Origin: a virus
Virus record (IMG/VR): IMGVR_UViG_3300043313_000373
Coordinates: 1 to 36,954 of that record
Direction: 5' to 3' (one strand)
Length of the DNA: 36,954 nucleotides
Made by a program: the position numbers and the translations under genes. This document shows, piece after piece, positions 1 to 6,695 of the stretch (within the stretch, counting starts at the first letter, position 1; each line of letters starts with the position of its first letter). The notes under the pieces are model-generated. The model saw only the letters and a program-made list of their open reading frames with translations. It ran no database searches and had not been told where the DNA came from.

Positions 1-265
1 GGTCGAGGTAGTCGTTGTCGTTGCGGTTCTCCCAGTGCCAGCGGAGGAACTCGTTGAAGTCCAGCGCCCCATCGACCTCGGCGAGCCACCTCGCGCGCAG
101 GTGGGGTAGCGCAGCGGCGAGCATCCCCTCCCACTTGCAGCGCAGGCAGAGCGTGAGCATGCCGTCAGGTGGTCCCCACTGTCCCCAGTGATCGCAGCCA
201 GCGGGTGCGTCGTGCTCGTACCAGTTGAGGCCCGCCTCCACGGCCTCGGCGGGGATGTCAGGCAT
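1..265 (-). CDS. Hypothetical zinc-ribbon-like protein (3' end cut by window edge)
   Basis: The reading frame starts at ATG 265-263 and is still open at position 1, so at least 88 residues are present and the C terminus is missing. The N terminus is MPDIPAEAVEAG, nearly the same as that of the neighbouring gene at 258-602. Residues of the CxxC type (CLRC, preceded by CDHW) suggest a small metal-binding protein. The start overlaps the upstream stop by 8 nt (ATGCCTGA). It is the last gene seen of the leftward early operon. Function is unknown. Confidence 0.7.
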   Translation of the reverse strand, partial: MPDIPAEAVEAGLNWYEHDAPAGCDHWGQWGPPDGMLTLCLRCKWEGMLAAALPHLRARWLAEVDGALDFNEFLRWHWENRNDNDYLD

Positions 266-269
266 GGTC
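234..269. repeat. Copy A of a 36-bp dispersed repeat
   Basis: This 36-bp stretch recurs at 571-606 with a single mismatch. It covers the start codon and the first codons (MPDIPAEAVEA) of the gene at 1-265, plus the stop of the preceding gene. Its position at a gene junction suggests recombination or duplication at gene starts. Confidence 0.9.
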
Positions 270-602
270 GGCCTCCTCTGCGATCTGGGCCGCGAGCCAC
301 GCCATGTGCTCAGCACGATCACCGGACGCAAGCGACCAGTGTTCGCGTGCCCATGTGGCGGACTCGCGTCGCCAGCGAGGCTTGAACGGACGCGGCAGTC
401 GCCCATCGGCGGTCCACGCGTCACCGCACCGGCAGCACGTCCACGTCGGGCCGTACCAGAGTTGATCGAACGCAACGAAACGACGGCGGCGATGGCACGT
501 GGGGCATTGGCGGATCCGGCGCAGCCAGAACGTTTCCGGTCGACAGACGATTACGTCACCCATCGCCGCCGCCTCCACAGCCTCGGCGGGGATGTCAGGC
601 AT
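258..602 (-). CDS. Small zinc-ribbon protein
   Basis: This 114-residue protein has two CxxC pairs: CPTCHRRRR near residue 29 and CCRC near residue 54, spaced as in a zinc ribbon. I chose ATG 602-600 because its junction (ATGCCTGA, overlapping the upstream stop by 8 nt) copies the junction of the 1-265 gene exactly; ATG at 608 or 632 is also possible. The first 11 residues, MPDIPAEAVEA, match those of the next gene. It lies in the early operon with recombination genes. DNA or RNA binding is possible, but no function is recognised. Confidence 0.7.
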   Translation of the reverse strand: MPDIPAEAVEAAAMGDVIVCRPETFWLRRIRQCPTCHRRRRFVAFDQLWYGPTWTCCRCGDAWTADGRLPRPFKPRWRRESATWAREHWSLASGDRAEHMAWLAAQIAEEADHA

Positions 603-606
603 GGTC
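571..606. repeat. Copy B of the 36-bp dispersed repeat
   Basis: It matches 234-269 except for one base and again spans a start codon and the N-terminal codons, here of the gene at 258-602. Confidence 0.9.
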
Positions 607-801
607 ATGGTTGGCCCATCCGATTCGGTCAAACCGGTATTCGCTGACCTTGCGGCGTTCGTCGGGAGTCAGTCGGTGGTGACGGTCGGCACACGCGTGC
701 TCGTCGGCGCACGCCACGCGGGGGTCACCTTTCGCGTCGACGTAACGCTCGGTCGGCCCGTTAGATGCGCCGCAGACGTCGCAACGTTCGTGGTCACCCA
801 T
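595..801 (-). CDS. Small Cys/His-rich protein
   Basis: This 68-residue protein begins MGDHERCDVCGASNGP and continues with a second Cys/His cluster (ACADEH, ACADRHH), so a single treble-clef or zinc-ribbon metal site is likely. Start ATG 801-799 overlaps the upstream stop by 8 nt in the form ATGGGTGA, the same geometry as at the next two junctions. No specific function can be assigned. Confidence 0.65.
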   Translation of the reverse strand: MGDHERCDVCGASNGPTERYVDAKGDPRVACADEHACADRHHRLTPDERRKVSEYRFDRIGWANHDHA

Positions 802-1519
802 CGCCGCGCTCCCCGTGCTCGGCGTAGATCGCGCGAATCTGCTTGAAGCCGGGCAGCAGGTCCTGACCATGATCGATGGCTGATCGCTCGCATTCGACGA
901 TGTATGCCAACACCGCGTCCCGCTGCTGCTCCAGCTCCGCCACCCGAGTGCCCGCGTCAATGCCGTACCGCCGCCACTTGCCCGACTCCTCGTGCAGCGG
1001 CGGGTCGGGGCAGCGCTCGTCTTGCAGCCTGGCTGCTAGGTCGTCCCGCTCTTGCTCCAGGTCCGCAACGATCAGGCGTGATCCCTCGACCATCACGCCT
1101 GCGTCGTGAAGCTGTGCAGCGAGGGCGTGGCGCTCCCGCTCCAGCTCCGCGACCCGGATGACCGCCTTGTCGGCGATGGCGCTGAGGTTGGCTATGACGC
1201 GGTCGCGGTCGTCGTCGACCATCGCGGCGAGCGGTACCACCAATCCGGCCACGACGTGAACGAAGTCGGCGATGTCCTCGTCGTCGGCCTTGATGTCCCC
1301 GGCGGTTGCCTTCTCGGCCAGTTCCATCGCCTTCAGCGCGAGTGCCAGCCGGATCTTCTGCGCGGCGGTGAGCCCGGACGGGGCGGGGCCGGTCGGCACC
1401 AGCCGCCATGTCAGGTCGCGGGGTGCGGTCGCCGGATCTGGCATGGCACGGATGGCCACCTCGACCTCGTGTGCGATACGGGCTTCACGGCCGGTCGGCC
1501 GATCTGTCTCACTTGTCAC
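794..1519 (-). CDS. Coiled-coil hypothetical protein
   Basis: This 241-residue protein starts at GTG 1519-1517 behind a good Shine-Dalgarno sequence (AAAGGGGG). The C-terminal half holds a heptad-rich segment in which VAELERER, VADLEQERD and VAELEQQRD recur, a clear coiled coil that suggests oligomerisation or a scaffolding role. The N-terminal half has no motif I recognise. It sits downstream of a 58-aa gene and upstream of zinc-ribbon genes in the early operon. Confidence 0.7.
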   Translation of the reverse strand: MTSETDRPTGREARIAHEVEVAIRAMPDPATAPRDLTWRLVPTGPAPSGLTAAQKIRLALALKAMELAEKATAGDIKADDEDIADFVHVVAGLVVPLAAMVDDDRDRVIANLSAIADKAVIRVAELERERHALAAQLHDAGVMVEGSRLIVADLEQERDDLAARLQDERCPDPPLHEESGKWRRYGIDAGTRVAELEQQRDAVLAYIVECERSAIDHGQDLLPGFKQIRAIYAEHGERGDG

Positions 1520-1685
1520 CTTGGCCCCCTTTCATCGACGCCACCAGGGCGCGCCTGCGGGTCGAACAGGCCCGGCCGCTATCCGCACCACCATGGGATG
1601 CGGGGCGCTGGCGAACCTCGGGATCTTCCTGGACGTCACGGAAGCGCTCCATGATCAGTGCGCGGTAAAGCTCCTCATTCGTCAT
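1509..1685 (-). CDS. Hypothetical protein, 58 aa
   Basis: A short frame from ATG 1685-1683 (MTNEELYRALIMERF) to TGA 1511-1509 fills the gap between its neighbours. Its start overlaps the end of the upstream gene by 11 nt and its stop overlaps the GTG of the next gene, as is usual in this operon. The N-terminal half is helical and charged, the C-terminal half basic. No function recognised. Confidence 0.5.
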   Translation of the reverse strand: MTNEELYRALIMERFRDVQEDPEVRQRPASHGGADSGRACSTRRRALVASMKGGQGDK

Positions 1686-2130
1686 TCCAGGGCCCCCACT
1701 TCAGCGTCGGGTTGACCGTGGCCACGCGGTAGGGCCTGCCGTAGCTCTCGGGCAGGATCGGCGCGTGCGGGTAGGTGTAGAACCGCTGCACGTTGACGGT
1801 GAGCTGGCAGGTCCGGTTGTGGGTGCGGTAGACGACCGGGTGTCGCCGCACCAGCCAGCGCAGCCACCGGCGGCCCCGGTAGGTCCGCTTGAAGTGTTGC
1901 CACCAGGTGGCGGGCACGTCCACCGACACCTGGCCTGCCGCAGTGATGTTGGCGGGCGGCAGGCGCTCGGCCAGCACGTGATACCCGATCTCCACGATCA
2001 GGCCCCGCATGAACGCGTCGTGATGGGTCTGCATGTGCATCGACGCCAGCAGCTCGTCAGACAGCACCTGGCGAAGCCCGCCCTTGAGCCATTCCAGGTT
2101 GATCTCGGTAACCTGCGAATCGGACATCAC
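1675..2130 (-). CDS. Hypothetical protein, 151 aa
   Basis: The frame starts MMSDSQVTEINLEW with ATG at 2130 or 2127. The N-terminal 50 residues are amphipathic helices; the middle has a very basic stretch (FKRTYRGRRWLRWLVRR, about residues 81-97) and the C terminus is rich in Tyr and Pro. The basic patch is compatible with nucleic-acid binding. It follows the gene at 2133 by 2 nt in the recombination cluster. I do not recognise the family. Confidence 0.65.
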   Translation of the reverse strand: MMSDSQVTEINLEWLKGGLRQVLSDELLASMHMQTHHDAFMRGLIVEIGYHVLAERLPPANITAAGQVSVDVPATWWQHFKRTYRGRRWLRWLVRRHPVVYRTHNRTCQLTVNVQRFYTYPHAPILPESYGRPYRVATVNPTLKWGPWNDE

Positions 2131-2132
2131 CG

Positions 2133-2339
2133 CTACTCCAGTCCCAGCATCTCGATCAGGTCGGGCGCAAGGCGCATCATTCGCTCGCGCGCGGCAATGC
2201 GCTGCGCAGCACTCGGCTTCGGGATGGAGTCGAGCTGCGCCAGCCCGCTGCCCAGCGACAGGCCCTTGGCGGGCGCTCGCTCAACGTGTGCGGCGCGATC
2301 CGTGTGCCCCATCGGGTTGGCATGGACCCACTTGCCCAT
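2133..2339 (-). CDS. Hypothetical protein, 68 aa
   Basis: It runs from ATG 2339-2337 (MGKWVHANPMGHTDRA) to TAG at 2133. The start shares one base with the TGA of the VRR-NUC gene (TGATG), a typical coupled junction. The C-terminal part is a basic amphipathic helix ending LIEMLGLE. It could be a partner of the nuclease encoded just upstream, judged only from position. Confidence 0.6.
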   Translation of the reverse strand: MGKWVHANPMGHTDRAAHVERAPAKGLSLGSGLAQLDSIPKPSAAQRIAARERMMRLAPDLIEMLGLE

Positions 2340-2656
2340 CAGCGGATCCCCCTCAGTTGTGACTCGATGCGCCCTGTGGTCAGATCGGCCGGACGCCACA
2401 GGCCCACATCGGCCCCGGCAGCGAACAGCCGGTCCAGCCAGAGTTGCTGCGGCAGGGTCGGCTTGCCCTTGGCCGACTTCAACTCGCGGAAGAGCACTCC
2501 CCTGCGCCCAGCAATAACCAGGTCGGGGAAGCCCTCGTCGCCCTCGATGGCGGTACGCCAGCCGTGCTCGGTGCGGGCCGGGCGGTCGTGATGGACCAGC
2601 AGCCCGAGCAGCTTGCACAGATCCATCACGGCCCCCTTCAGGTCGTCCTCGGTCAC
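2339..2656 (-). CDS. VRR-NUC domain nuclease
   Basis: This 105-residue protein is a stand-alone VRR-NUC domain, a PD-(D/E)XK nuclease family that includes phage Holliday-junction-resolvase-like enzymes. Visible core residues are D45 in GFPDLVI and E58-x-K60 in FRELKSAKG, followed by the LPQQLWLDRLFAAGADVGLW helix and strand typical of the family. Start GTG 2656-2654 overlaps the RecT stop by 4 nt (GTGA). Placement beside RecT- and RecE-like genes supports a role in recombination or in resolving replication intermediates. Confidence 0.88.
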   Translation of the reverse strand: MTEDDLKGAVMDLCKLLGLLVHHDRPARTEHGWRTAIEGDEGFPDLVIAGRRGVLFRELKSAKGKPTLPQQLWLDRLFAAGADVGLWRPADLTTGRIESQLRGIR

Positions 2657-3549
2657 GGTGCAACTTCGGCGGTCGGCGGCCAGTCGTCCCGCGACGACGG
2701 GGGCTCAGTCGTGGCGTCGTCCTCGTCGAACGGCAACGGCTGATCCACCAGCGGCCCCTCGATGAACGGCGCGCGGTACGGGGTGGTGTCCTTCGCGGCG
2801 GCCCGGCGCTTGCGGGGCTGGTCGGCGTACGGGGTGGTCAGCTCCTCGATGGTGACCGCGCGCTCCTGCGGCGTGGCCCCGTCGCGCTCGTCGTGCTCGA
2901 TCTCCTCGACCGCGTACGGCATGGCGAAGAGCACGTCAGAGGCGATCAGCCGGGCCAGCTCGCTAGTGGCTCGGGCGATCAGCATCGTCTGCGGCTGCAG
3001 CTTCCATGGCCCCGGACCCTTGCCCGCCTTTTCGGCCCTCTCGCCCCGCGCGGGCAGGCCCATCTGAATGGCCCGCTCCATCGTCCACTCCACCGTCACC
3101 GGCTCGTCGTACGCACCGCTCCCCGGACCCACGGCCCAACCGCCGCCCACATACCGCTGCCCCTCCATAACCACGCGCGTGGGACTGGCCTCAACCAGGG
3201 TGAGCTTGTGCCCCCGCGACTGGAGCAGGCCCCGCATCGCGTGCGCCCGCAGCGCGGGCGTGCCGTAGATGATGTCGATGGAGCGCAGTGCGGCCATCGG
3301 CTGCATGCCCAGTTCGTGCCCGGCCAGGATCGCGGCGGTGATGTCGTGCGGCTTGCCCTGCATCGTGGCGGGCACGAACTGGGTCTTGGACAGCGCGATG
3401 GCGATCTGGTGCGCCTCGCGCGCGGCGTAGGCCCACCGCACCAGATCGCCATCGGCCCCCGCCGGGATGGCGCGCGGCACGGGCATCATCTCTGCCTCGT
3501 CGAGCTTGGCCAGCCGGGTATCCGCGCTGACCGGAACGTCGTGTCCCAC
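2653..3549 (-). CDS. recT: RecT-family single-strand annealing protein
   Basis: This 298-residue protein matches the RecT family: a helical N-terminal segment, then FVPATMQGKPHDITAAILAG, then GMQPMAALRSIDIIYGTPAL, the conserved core of RecT/RedB-type annealing proteins. It would coat and anneal single strands made by the nuclease encoded directly upstream. The C-terminal 70 residues are acidic and proline-rich, often an SSB- or partner-interaction tail. Start GTG 3549 is preceded by GGAGGT and lies 1 nt after the nuclease stop, so the pair is coupled. Confidence 0.88.
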   Translation of the reverse strand: MGHDVPVSADTRLAKLDEAEMMPVPRAIPAGADGDLVRWAYAAREAHQIAIALSKTQFVPATMQGKPHDITAAILAGHELGMQPMAALRSIDIIYGTPALRAHAMRGLLQSRGHKLTLVEASPTRVVMEGQRYVGGGWAVGPGSGAYDEPVTVEWTMERAIQMGLPARGERAEKAGKGPGPWKLQPQTMLIARATSELARLIASDVLFAMPYAVEEIEHDERDGATPQERAVTIEELTTPYADQPRKRRAAAKDTTPYRAPFIEGPLVDQPLPFDEDDATTEPPSSRDDWPPTAEVAP

Positions 3550-3550
3550 T

Positions 3551-4414
3551 TCAGACCTCCATATAGCGATGGCGCGTCACGGCCCAGCGGGGCAGTGACA
3601 CGGTGCCGATCCTGTCGGCGTTGTAGCCCGGCCAGCGCCCGCTCTCAACGCAGTCCCGGTATATCTGGCGGGCCAGCGTGTTGCGCTCGGCTCCGATGGC
3701 CACGCCCTCCTCGTCGATCTGCACCAGGTTCACCAGGTAGGGCTCGGTCTTCTCCTGGAACACGAAGACCACGCGCGGGATCGCGGATTCGGGGTGGAGC
3801 GCCGCGACGCCATCGGCGTACCAGGCGGCCTGCTGGTGGTAGCCGTACCTGTCCACCGCCTTGCTGATCGACTCGTCGTCGGCGGCGACACACGTCTTGT
3901 AGTCGGCAATGACGGACCGCCCGTTCGACGGCCGCCACCAGTCCAGCATCGCCTTGCAGCGCACGCCGGTGTCCAGGTCATCCCACACCAACACCTGCTC
4001 GACGAAGCCGGACTCCCCGAACAGCCCCGGCACCTGGGTGTGCAGTTCGGCGGCCATCTCCTGCACCTGGTAGGCCTCGGCCTCCAGCACCGGAATCCTG
4101 CCGTCGGCGTAGGCGCGGTTGCGGGCCAGCTTCGCCTCTTTGGTGCGCCAGGAACCGGCCTCCACGATGCTGAACTCAGCACCCCGGCCGAGCACCACGC
4201 GGTGCGCGGCGTGACCCAGGTCGAACTCCCTGCGGCGTGGCTCGGGATGGTCGCGCCACCACCGGAACTTGGCGGGGCAGCTCGGCGGCAGCAGCAGCTT
4301 GGCGCCCGACTGGGTCAGCGCGTGACGCTCGGCGTGGTAGACCTCCGGTGCCACGTCGTACACGCCGGGCGTGTCCAACTCAGCACCGATCGCGGTGCCT
4401 AGTTCGACACTCAT
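3551..4414 (-). CDS. RecE/YqaJ-like PD-(D/E)XK exonuclease
   Basis: This 287-residue protein has the features of phage exonucleases that pair with RecT: YHAERHALTQSGAKLLLPP at the N terminus, GHAAHRVVLG (about 68-76), CKAMLDWW with D158, VIADYKTC with D171 and K173 (the PD-(D/E)XK core), then YHQQAAWY (QxxxY box). The predicted job is 5'-to-3' degradation of one strand at double-strand ends. Start ATG 4414 overlaps the previous stop by 4 nt. Immediate linkage to RecT strongly supports the call. Confidence 0.87.
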   Translation of the reverse strand: MSVELGTAIGAELDTPGVYDVAPEVYHAERHALTQSGAKLLLPPSCPAKFRWWRDHPEPRRREFDLGHAAHRVVLGRGAEFSIVEAGSWRTKEAKLARNRAYADGRIPVLEAEAYQVQEMAAELHTQVPGLFGESGFVEQVLVWDDLDTGVRCKAMLDWWRPSNGRSVIADYKTCVAADDESISKAVDRYGYHQQAAWYADGVAALHPESAIPRVVFVFQEKTEPYLVNLVQIDEEGVAIGAERNTLARQIYRDCVESGRWPGYNADRIGTVSLPRWAVTRHRYMEV

Positions 4415-4683
4415 GCCGCCTGCCGCCCCCGCTGACGTGCGCGTGGACCGCACTCCTTGGCGTGCAGCCGCCGCAGGCCGGTCGCCCCGAAGCGCTCCCG
4501 CGTGACCAGCTCGACATACGTCGGCATGGCCCCGTCGGTCACCGGCGGGTACACGCGGCACGTGCCGTCTGTGCTGGGCTCAGCATTGAGCAGTGCCGGG
4601 CGCAGCGTCCGCCGATGCCTGGCCTTCAGTACCGGCGCGTGGCAGACCGGGCACGCGTCCTGTGTCGAGTCGAGCAGCTTCAC
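4411..4683 (-). CDS. Small Cys-containing protein
   Basis: This 90-residue protein starts at GTG 4683-4681 (MKLLDSTQDACPVCHAPV). CPVC near residue 11 and later single cysteines (TCRVYP, KECGPR) could make a zinc site. The C terminus is Arg-rich. It overlaps both neighbours by 4 nt and is translated between the SLOG gene and the exonuclease. Function unknown. Confidence 0.6.
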   Translation of the reverse strand: MKLLDSTQDACPVCHAPVLKARHRRTLRPALLNAEPSTDGTCRVYPPVTDGAMPTYVELVTRERFGATGLRRLHAKECGPRARQRGRQAA

Positions 4684-5057
4684 CGGTCCTCCCAGCGGTA
4701 CACGATCGTGGGAATGCCCGCCTCATGCGCCAGGCTCGCGCAGTGCGTGGCCCCCCGCGAGTTGTCCCGAATGAACGCCAGGCAGACGTCAGCACCGGCG
4801 GCCACCATCTCGGCGTTGCGGCGCGGACCAGCACCCTTGCCGGTGCTCCAGTCGGCTGGGTGAGCCTCGATGAGGATCGGCTCTCCCAGCGCGGCCAGCC
4901 CGGCGGCCCACTGCTCGGCGTGACGGTCGGCTCCCCCGTCGGCAGCCCCATGCACAAGGATCAACCCGGCAGGGTCGACGTATTCGCGGTCCAGGGCATC
5001 CTCGACGACCTGGACGTCAGTCCAGGTGCGCGAGCCGGTCACCAGCACCCGCCTCAC
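4680..5057 (-). CDS. SLOG-superfamily (DUF2493/YspA-like) protein
   Basis: This 125-residue protein opens RRVLVTGSRTWTD, continues LILVHGAADGGADRHAEQWA and ends with GKGAGPRRNAEMV and LAFIRDNSRGATH, the hallmark order of DUF2493, a Rossmann-like SLOG family (related to DprA/LOG folds) thought to bind nucleotides or nucleotide-derived ligands. Start GTG 5057 has GGAGG upstream and overlaps the previous stop (GTGA). Such genes are common in phage early regions; the ligand here is unknown. A role in DNA metabolism or in sensing nucleotide signals is inference. Confidence 0.85.
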   Translation of the reverse strand: MRRVLVTGSRTWTDVQVVEDALDREYVDPAGLILVHGAADGGADRHAEQWAAGLAALGEPILIEAHPADWSTGKGAGPRRNAEMVAAGADVCLAFIRDNSRGATHCASLAHEAGIPTIVYRWEDR

Positions 5058-5296
5058 CGGTCCTCCCTCCGGTCGGCCAGCGCGTTCTCGGTGTCGAAGC
5101 ATCGCCCGCACTCGGGGGCCGCCCCCGGCTTGCCGCAGACGCGGCAGCAGCAGCCCGGACACGGGATCTCGACCAGCAACGCCTCACGCCGGTAGGTCAC
5201 CCACTCGTCGCCCCGGCACATGCGGCACACGGTCGGGGGCGACACCAGGGCCAGTGCCAGGCCGGGCGTCCGGGTGGGCAGCTCGGACGTGCTCAT
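5054..5296 (-). CDS. Multi-CxxC zinc-finger protein
   Basis: An 80-residue protein with four Cys pairs: CRMC, CPGC, CRVC and CGRC between residues 24 and 67, resembling a compact DnaJ-type or rubredoxin-like two-zinc module. Start ATG 5296 overlaps the upstream stop (ATGA). It could be a nucleic-acid or protein adaptor; no catalytic motif is present. Confidence 0.68.
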   Translation of the reverse strand: MSTSELPTRTPGLALALVSPPTVCRMCRGDEWVTYRREALLVEIPCPGCCCRVCGKPGAAPECGRCFDTENALADRREDR

Positions 5297-5457
5297 TTCG
5301 GCTCCTCCGGGGGATTCAATGCGGCGTCGATCTCGGCGGCCAGGTCGCGGGCCCAGTCGTCCGACCTGGCGTCCCCGACGCTGTCGAGGCCGTAGTTCCA
5401 CCAGGCGAAGTTGGTCAACCTGTTGAAGATCAGCTCGGTACGCTCGAACGTGCTCAT
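5293..5457 (-). CDS. Hypothetical protein, 54 aa
   Basis: The frame from ATG 5457-5455 (MSTFERTELIFNRLTN) to TGA 5295-5293 is bounded by ATGA overlaps on both sides, which favours this start over an upstream ATG at 5487. The protein is acidic and helical. No function recognised. Confidence 0.6.
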   Translation of the reverse strand: MSTFERTELIFNRLTNFAWWNYGLDSVGDARSDDWARDLAAEIDAALNPPEEPK

Positions 5458-5834
5458 GCGACCAGCTCTCGCATGGCGGACTGCCACTCGGCGGCACCGC
5501 GCAAGTAACCCGCCACGTCCTGGATGACCAGGGCGGCGACCTCGGCGCGGCCCACGTAGCGGCGCGGGGTGGCGTAGGGCATGTCGCGGATGGCGTCGTG
5601 CGACATGCGGGTCTGACGGATGCCCCGCACCCGCAGTGCGGCGGTGACCGGCTCATCCACAGCCACAGGCACGCTCAGGGGGACGCGGCGGTACTCGCCG
5701 GTGTCGCGGTGACGGCGGATACCGGAGTCCCCCCAGGTGCCGCCCTGAACCCGCTGGCGGCGGTGGAGGTCGTAGCGCTCCATGCCGACACAGGCGGCAG
5801 CGAAGACAAGGCAGCCGAGCACGAACGAGATCAT
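5454..5834 (-). CDS. Membrane-anchored hypothetical protein
   Basis: This 126-residue protein has one N-terminal membrane segment (MISFVLGCLVFAAACVG) and then a basic cytoplasmic-type domain with RRYVGRAEVAALVIQ. ATG 5834-5832 was chosen because GGGAGG lies just upstream and the start overlaps the upstream stop (ATGA); an ATG at 5867 lacks this. It forms a run of three membrane proteins with the next two genes. Confidence 0.68.
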   Translation of the reverse strand: MISFVLGCLVFAAACVGMERYDLHRRQRVQGGTWGDSGIRRHRDTGEYRRVPLSVPVAVDEPVTAALRVRGIRQTRMSHDAIRDMPYATPRRYVGRAEVAALVIQDVAGYLRGAAEWQSAMRELVA

Positions 5835-6001
5835 CGGTCCTCCCAGAGGTGAGGCGGGTGGCAGCACGAACAGTCCACGTCATCACAGCGCCGGGCCGCC
5901 TGTCGAGCCTTGGCGGCCCGGCGGGACAGCCCCACGAGGCCGACCAGGGCGGCCATGCCGACAACAATAGCGCCGATCGACCAGGCGTACTCGGCGATCA
6001 C
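5831..6001 (-). CDS. Small membrane protein, 56 aa
   Basis: Starting at GTG 6001-5999, the protein has one hydrophobic helix (IGAIVVGMAALVGLVGL) followed by an Arg-rich stretch and a Cys cluster (RRCDDVDCSCCHPPH). Both ends overlap neighbours by 4 nt (GTGA and ATGA). The mix of one membrane helix with a short Cys/His tail is unusual; function unknown. Confidence 0.62.
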   Translation of the reverse strand: MIAEYAWSIGAIVVGMAALVGLVGLSRRAAKARQAARRCDDVDCSCCHPPHLWEDR

Positions 6002-6273
6002 ATCGGCCGCCGGGGCTGCGCCCAGTCGCGGGCCAGCAGGTTCAGCCGCGTGTCCCTGCTGGGCGGCCCGTGATGGGCGACAGGGTGAGCGGGGGCGACC
6101 CCGCGAGAGTAGGTCGGCCGCTGGCCAGACGGCGGCGGGGGCGGCGACTGGTCGTCCTTGCGGCGGTCCCGCTCGTCGAGCCAGCGAATGGCCAGCGCGC
6201 CCGCAATGCCGCCCAGGACGGCGATAGCGGCGGCCATTCCCGCGAGGATGGCGGTGATCGGTATGCTTTCCAT
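5998..6273 (-). CDS. Membrane protein, first gene of the early operon
   Basis: This 91-residue protein (ATG 6273-6271) has one long hydrophobic helix, ITAILAGMAAAIAVLGGIAGALA, then a charged, Pro-rich tail (SPPPPPSGQ). AAAGG lies about 10 nt upstream. The leader contains GGTCGACT (6277-6284), the same core as sites in the regulator's control regions. It is the promoter-proximal gene of the leftward early operon, separated from the small gene at 6399 by two strong hairpins. Confidence 0.68.
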   Translation of the reverse strand: MESIPITAILAGMAAAIAVLGGIAGALAIRWLDERDRRKDDQSPPPPPSGQRPTYSRGVAPAHPVAHHGPPSRDTRLNLLARDWAQPRRPM

Positions 6274-6276
6274 CAG

Positions 6277-6284
6277 AGTCGACC
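6277..6284. promoter_or_regulatory. Possible regulator half-site in early-operon leader
   Basis: AGTCGACC here is the reverse complement of GGTCGACT, the core found at 6621-6628 and 6970-6977. GT-N2-AC fits the known GntR operator pattern. Only a half-site is recognisable. Confidence 0.35.
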
Positions 6285-6300
6285 TTTCAAGTGGTCCTTC

Positions 6301-6334
6301 GTGACGGCCAGCGCTCACCGGCGCTGGCCGTCAC
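6301..6334. terminator. Perfect 14-bp hairpin
   Basis: Arms 6301-6314 and 6321-6334 pair perfectly around a 6-nt loop (TCACCG). It lies between the stop of the gene at 6399 and the early operon start, so for leftward transcripts it could terminate or attenuate. There is no long T run, as is common in actinobacteria. Confidence 0.65.
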
Positions 6335-6345
6335 CACGTTTAGGC

Positions 6346-6383
6346 GGGGACGACACCTGGGTGCGGGCCTAGGTGTCGTCCCC
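6346..6383. terminator. Perfect 13-bp hairpin
   Basis: Arms 6346-6358 and 6371-6383 (GGGGACGACACCT and its complement) are perfect with a 12-nt loop. It is 12 nt from the hairpin at 6301-6334; the tandem pair makes a strong stop or attenuation point after the gene at 6399-6602. Confidence 0.65.
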
Positions 6384-6398
6384 AGCGCGCACTCGGCT

Positions 6399-6602
6399 CT
6401 AACTCACCCCGGGGCTGGAGCGGTGCGCGCGCACCTGGCAGCCCTGCGTGCGGCTGCCAGCGTGAGTGAACAACGGGCGGGTCTGGTAGTTGGTGTGGAT
6501 GTTGCCGCAGAGCTTGCAGTCGGCGGTGCCGGGATAGACGTCGTCCACCACGTGGGCGTCACCCGAGACGATCACGATCGTGCCCCTGCGCGGGTGGCTC
6601 AT
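6399..6602 (-). CDS. Small protein with CxxC motif
   Basis: A 67-residue protein from ATG 6602-6600, with a strong AGGAGG ribosome site. It starts MSHPRRGTIVIVSGDAHVVD and has one CKLCGN motif plus a later Cys. It is a single-gene unit: a promoter candidate and an operator half-site lie upstream and two hairpins downstream. It may be directly controlled by the GntR-type regulator. Function unknown. Confidence 0.65.
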   Translation of the reverse strand: MSHPRRGTIVIVSGDAHVVDDVYPGTADCKLCGNIHTNYQTRPLFTHAGSRTQGCQVRAHRSSPGVS

Positions 6603-6617
6603 AGCTGGCCTCCTCTA

Positions 6618-6629
6618 CCTGGTCGACTA
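6618..6629. promoter_or_regulatory. Operator half-site CCTGGTCGACTA
   Basis: This 12-mer is identical to 6967-6978 and matches the right half of the 19-bp palindromes at 7283 and 8473. It sits between the predicted start of the minus transcript and the ATG at 6602, where bound regulator would block elongation. Confidence 0.55.
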
Positions 6630-6637
6630 AGTCTATC

Positions 6638-6666
6638 ACGATATGTTCGGCACGGGTGTCACGCAA
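6638..6666 (-). promoter_or_regulatory. Candidate promoter for the 6399-6602 unit
   Basis: On the minus strand TTGCGT (6666-6661), a 17-nt spacer and TATCGT (6643-6638) resemble a sigma-70-type promoter. The predicted start near 6631 leaves a leader of about 29 nt containing the operator half-site. Confidence 0.4.
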
Positions 6667-6695
6667 GGCGTCGGCCAGCCTTTATTGGTGTGCGC

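Noticed and set aside
2133-2663. 176-codon gene in place of the VRR-NUC gene
   Set aside because: The N-terminal part is out of frame with the clear VRR-NUC coding sequence; only the last 68 codons form a plausible gene with a coupled start.
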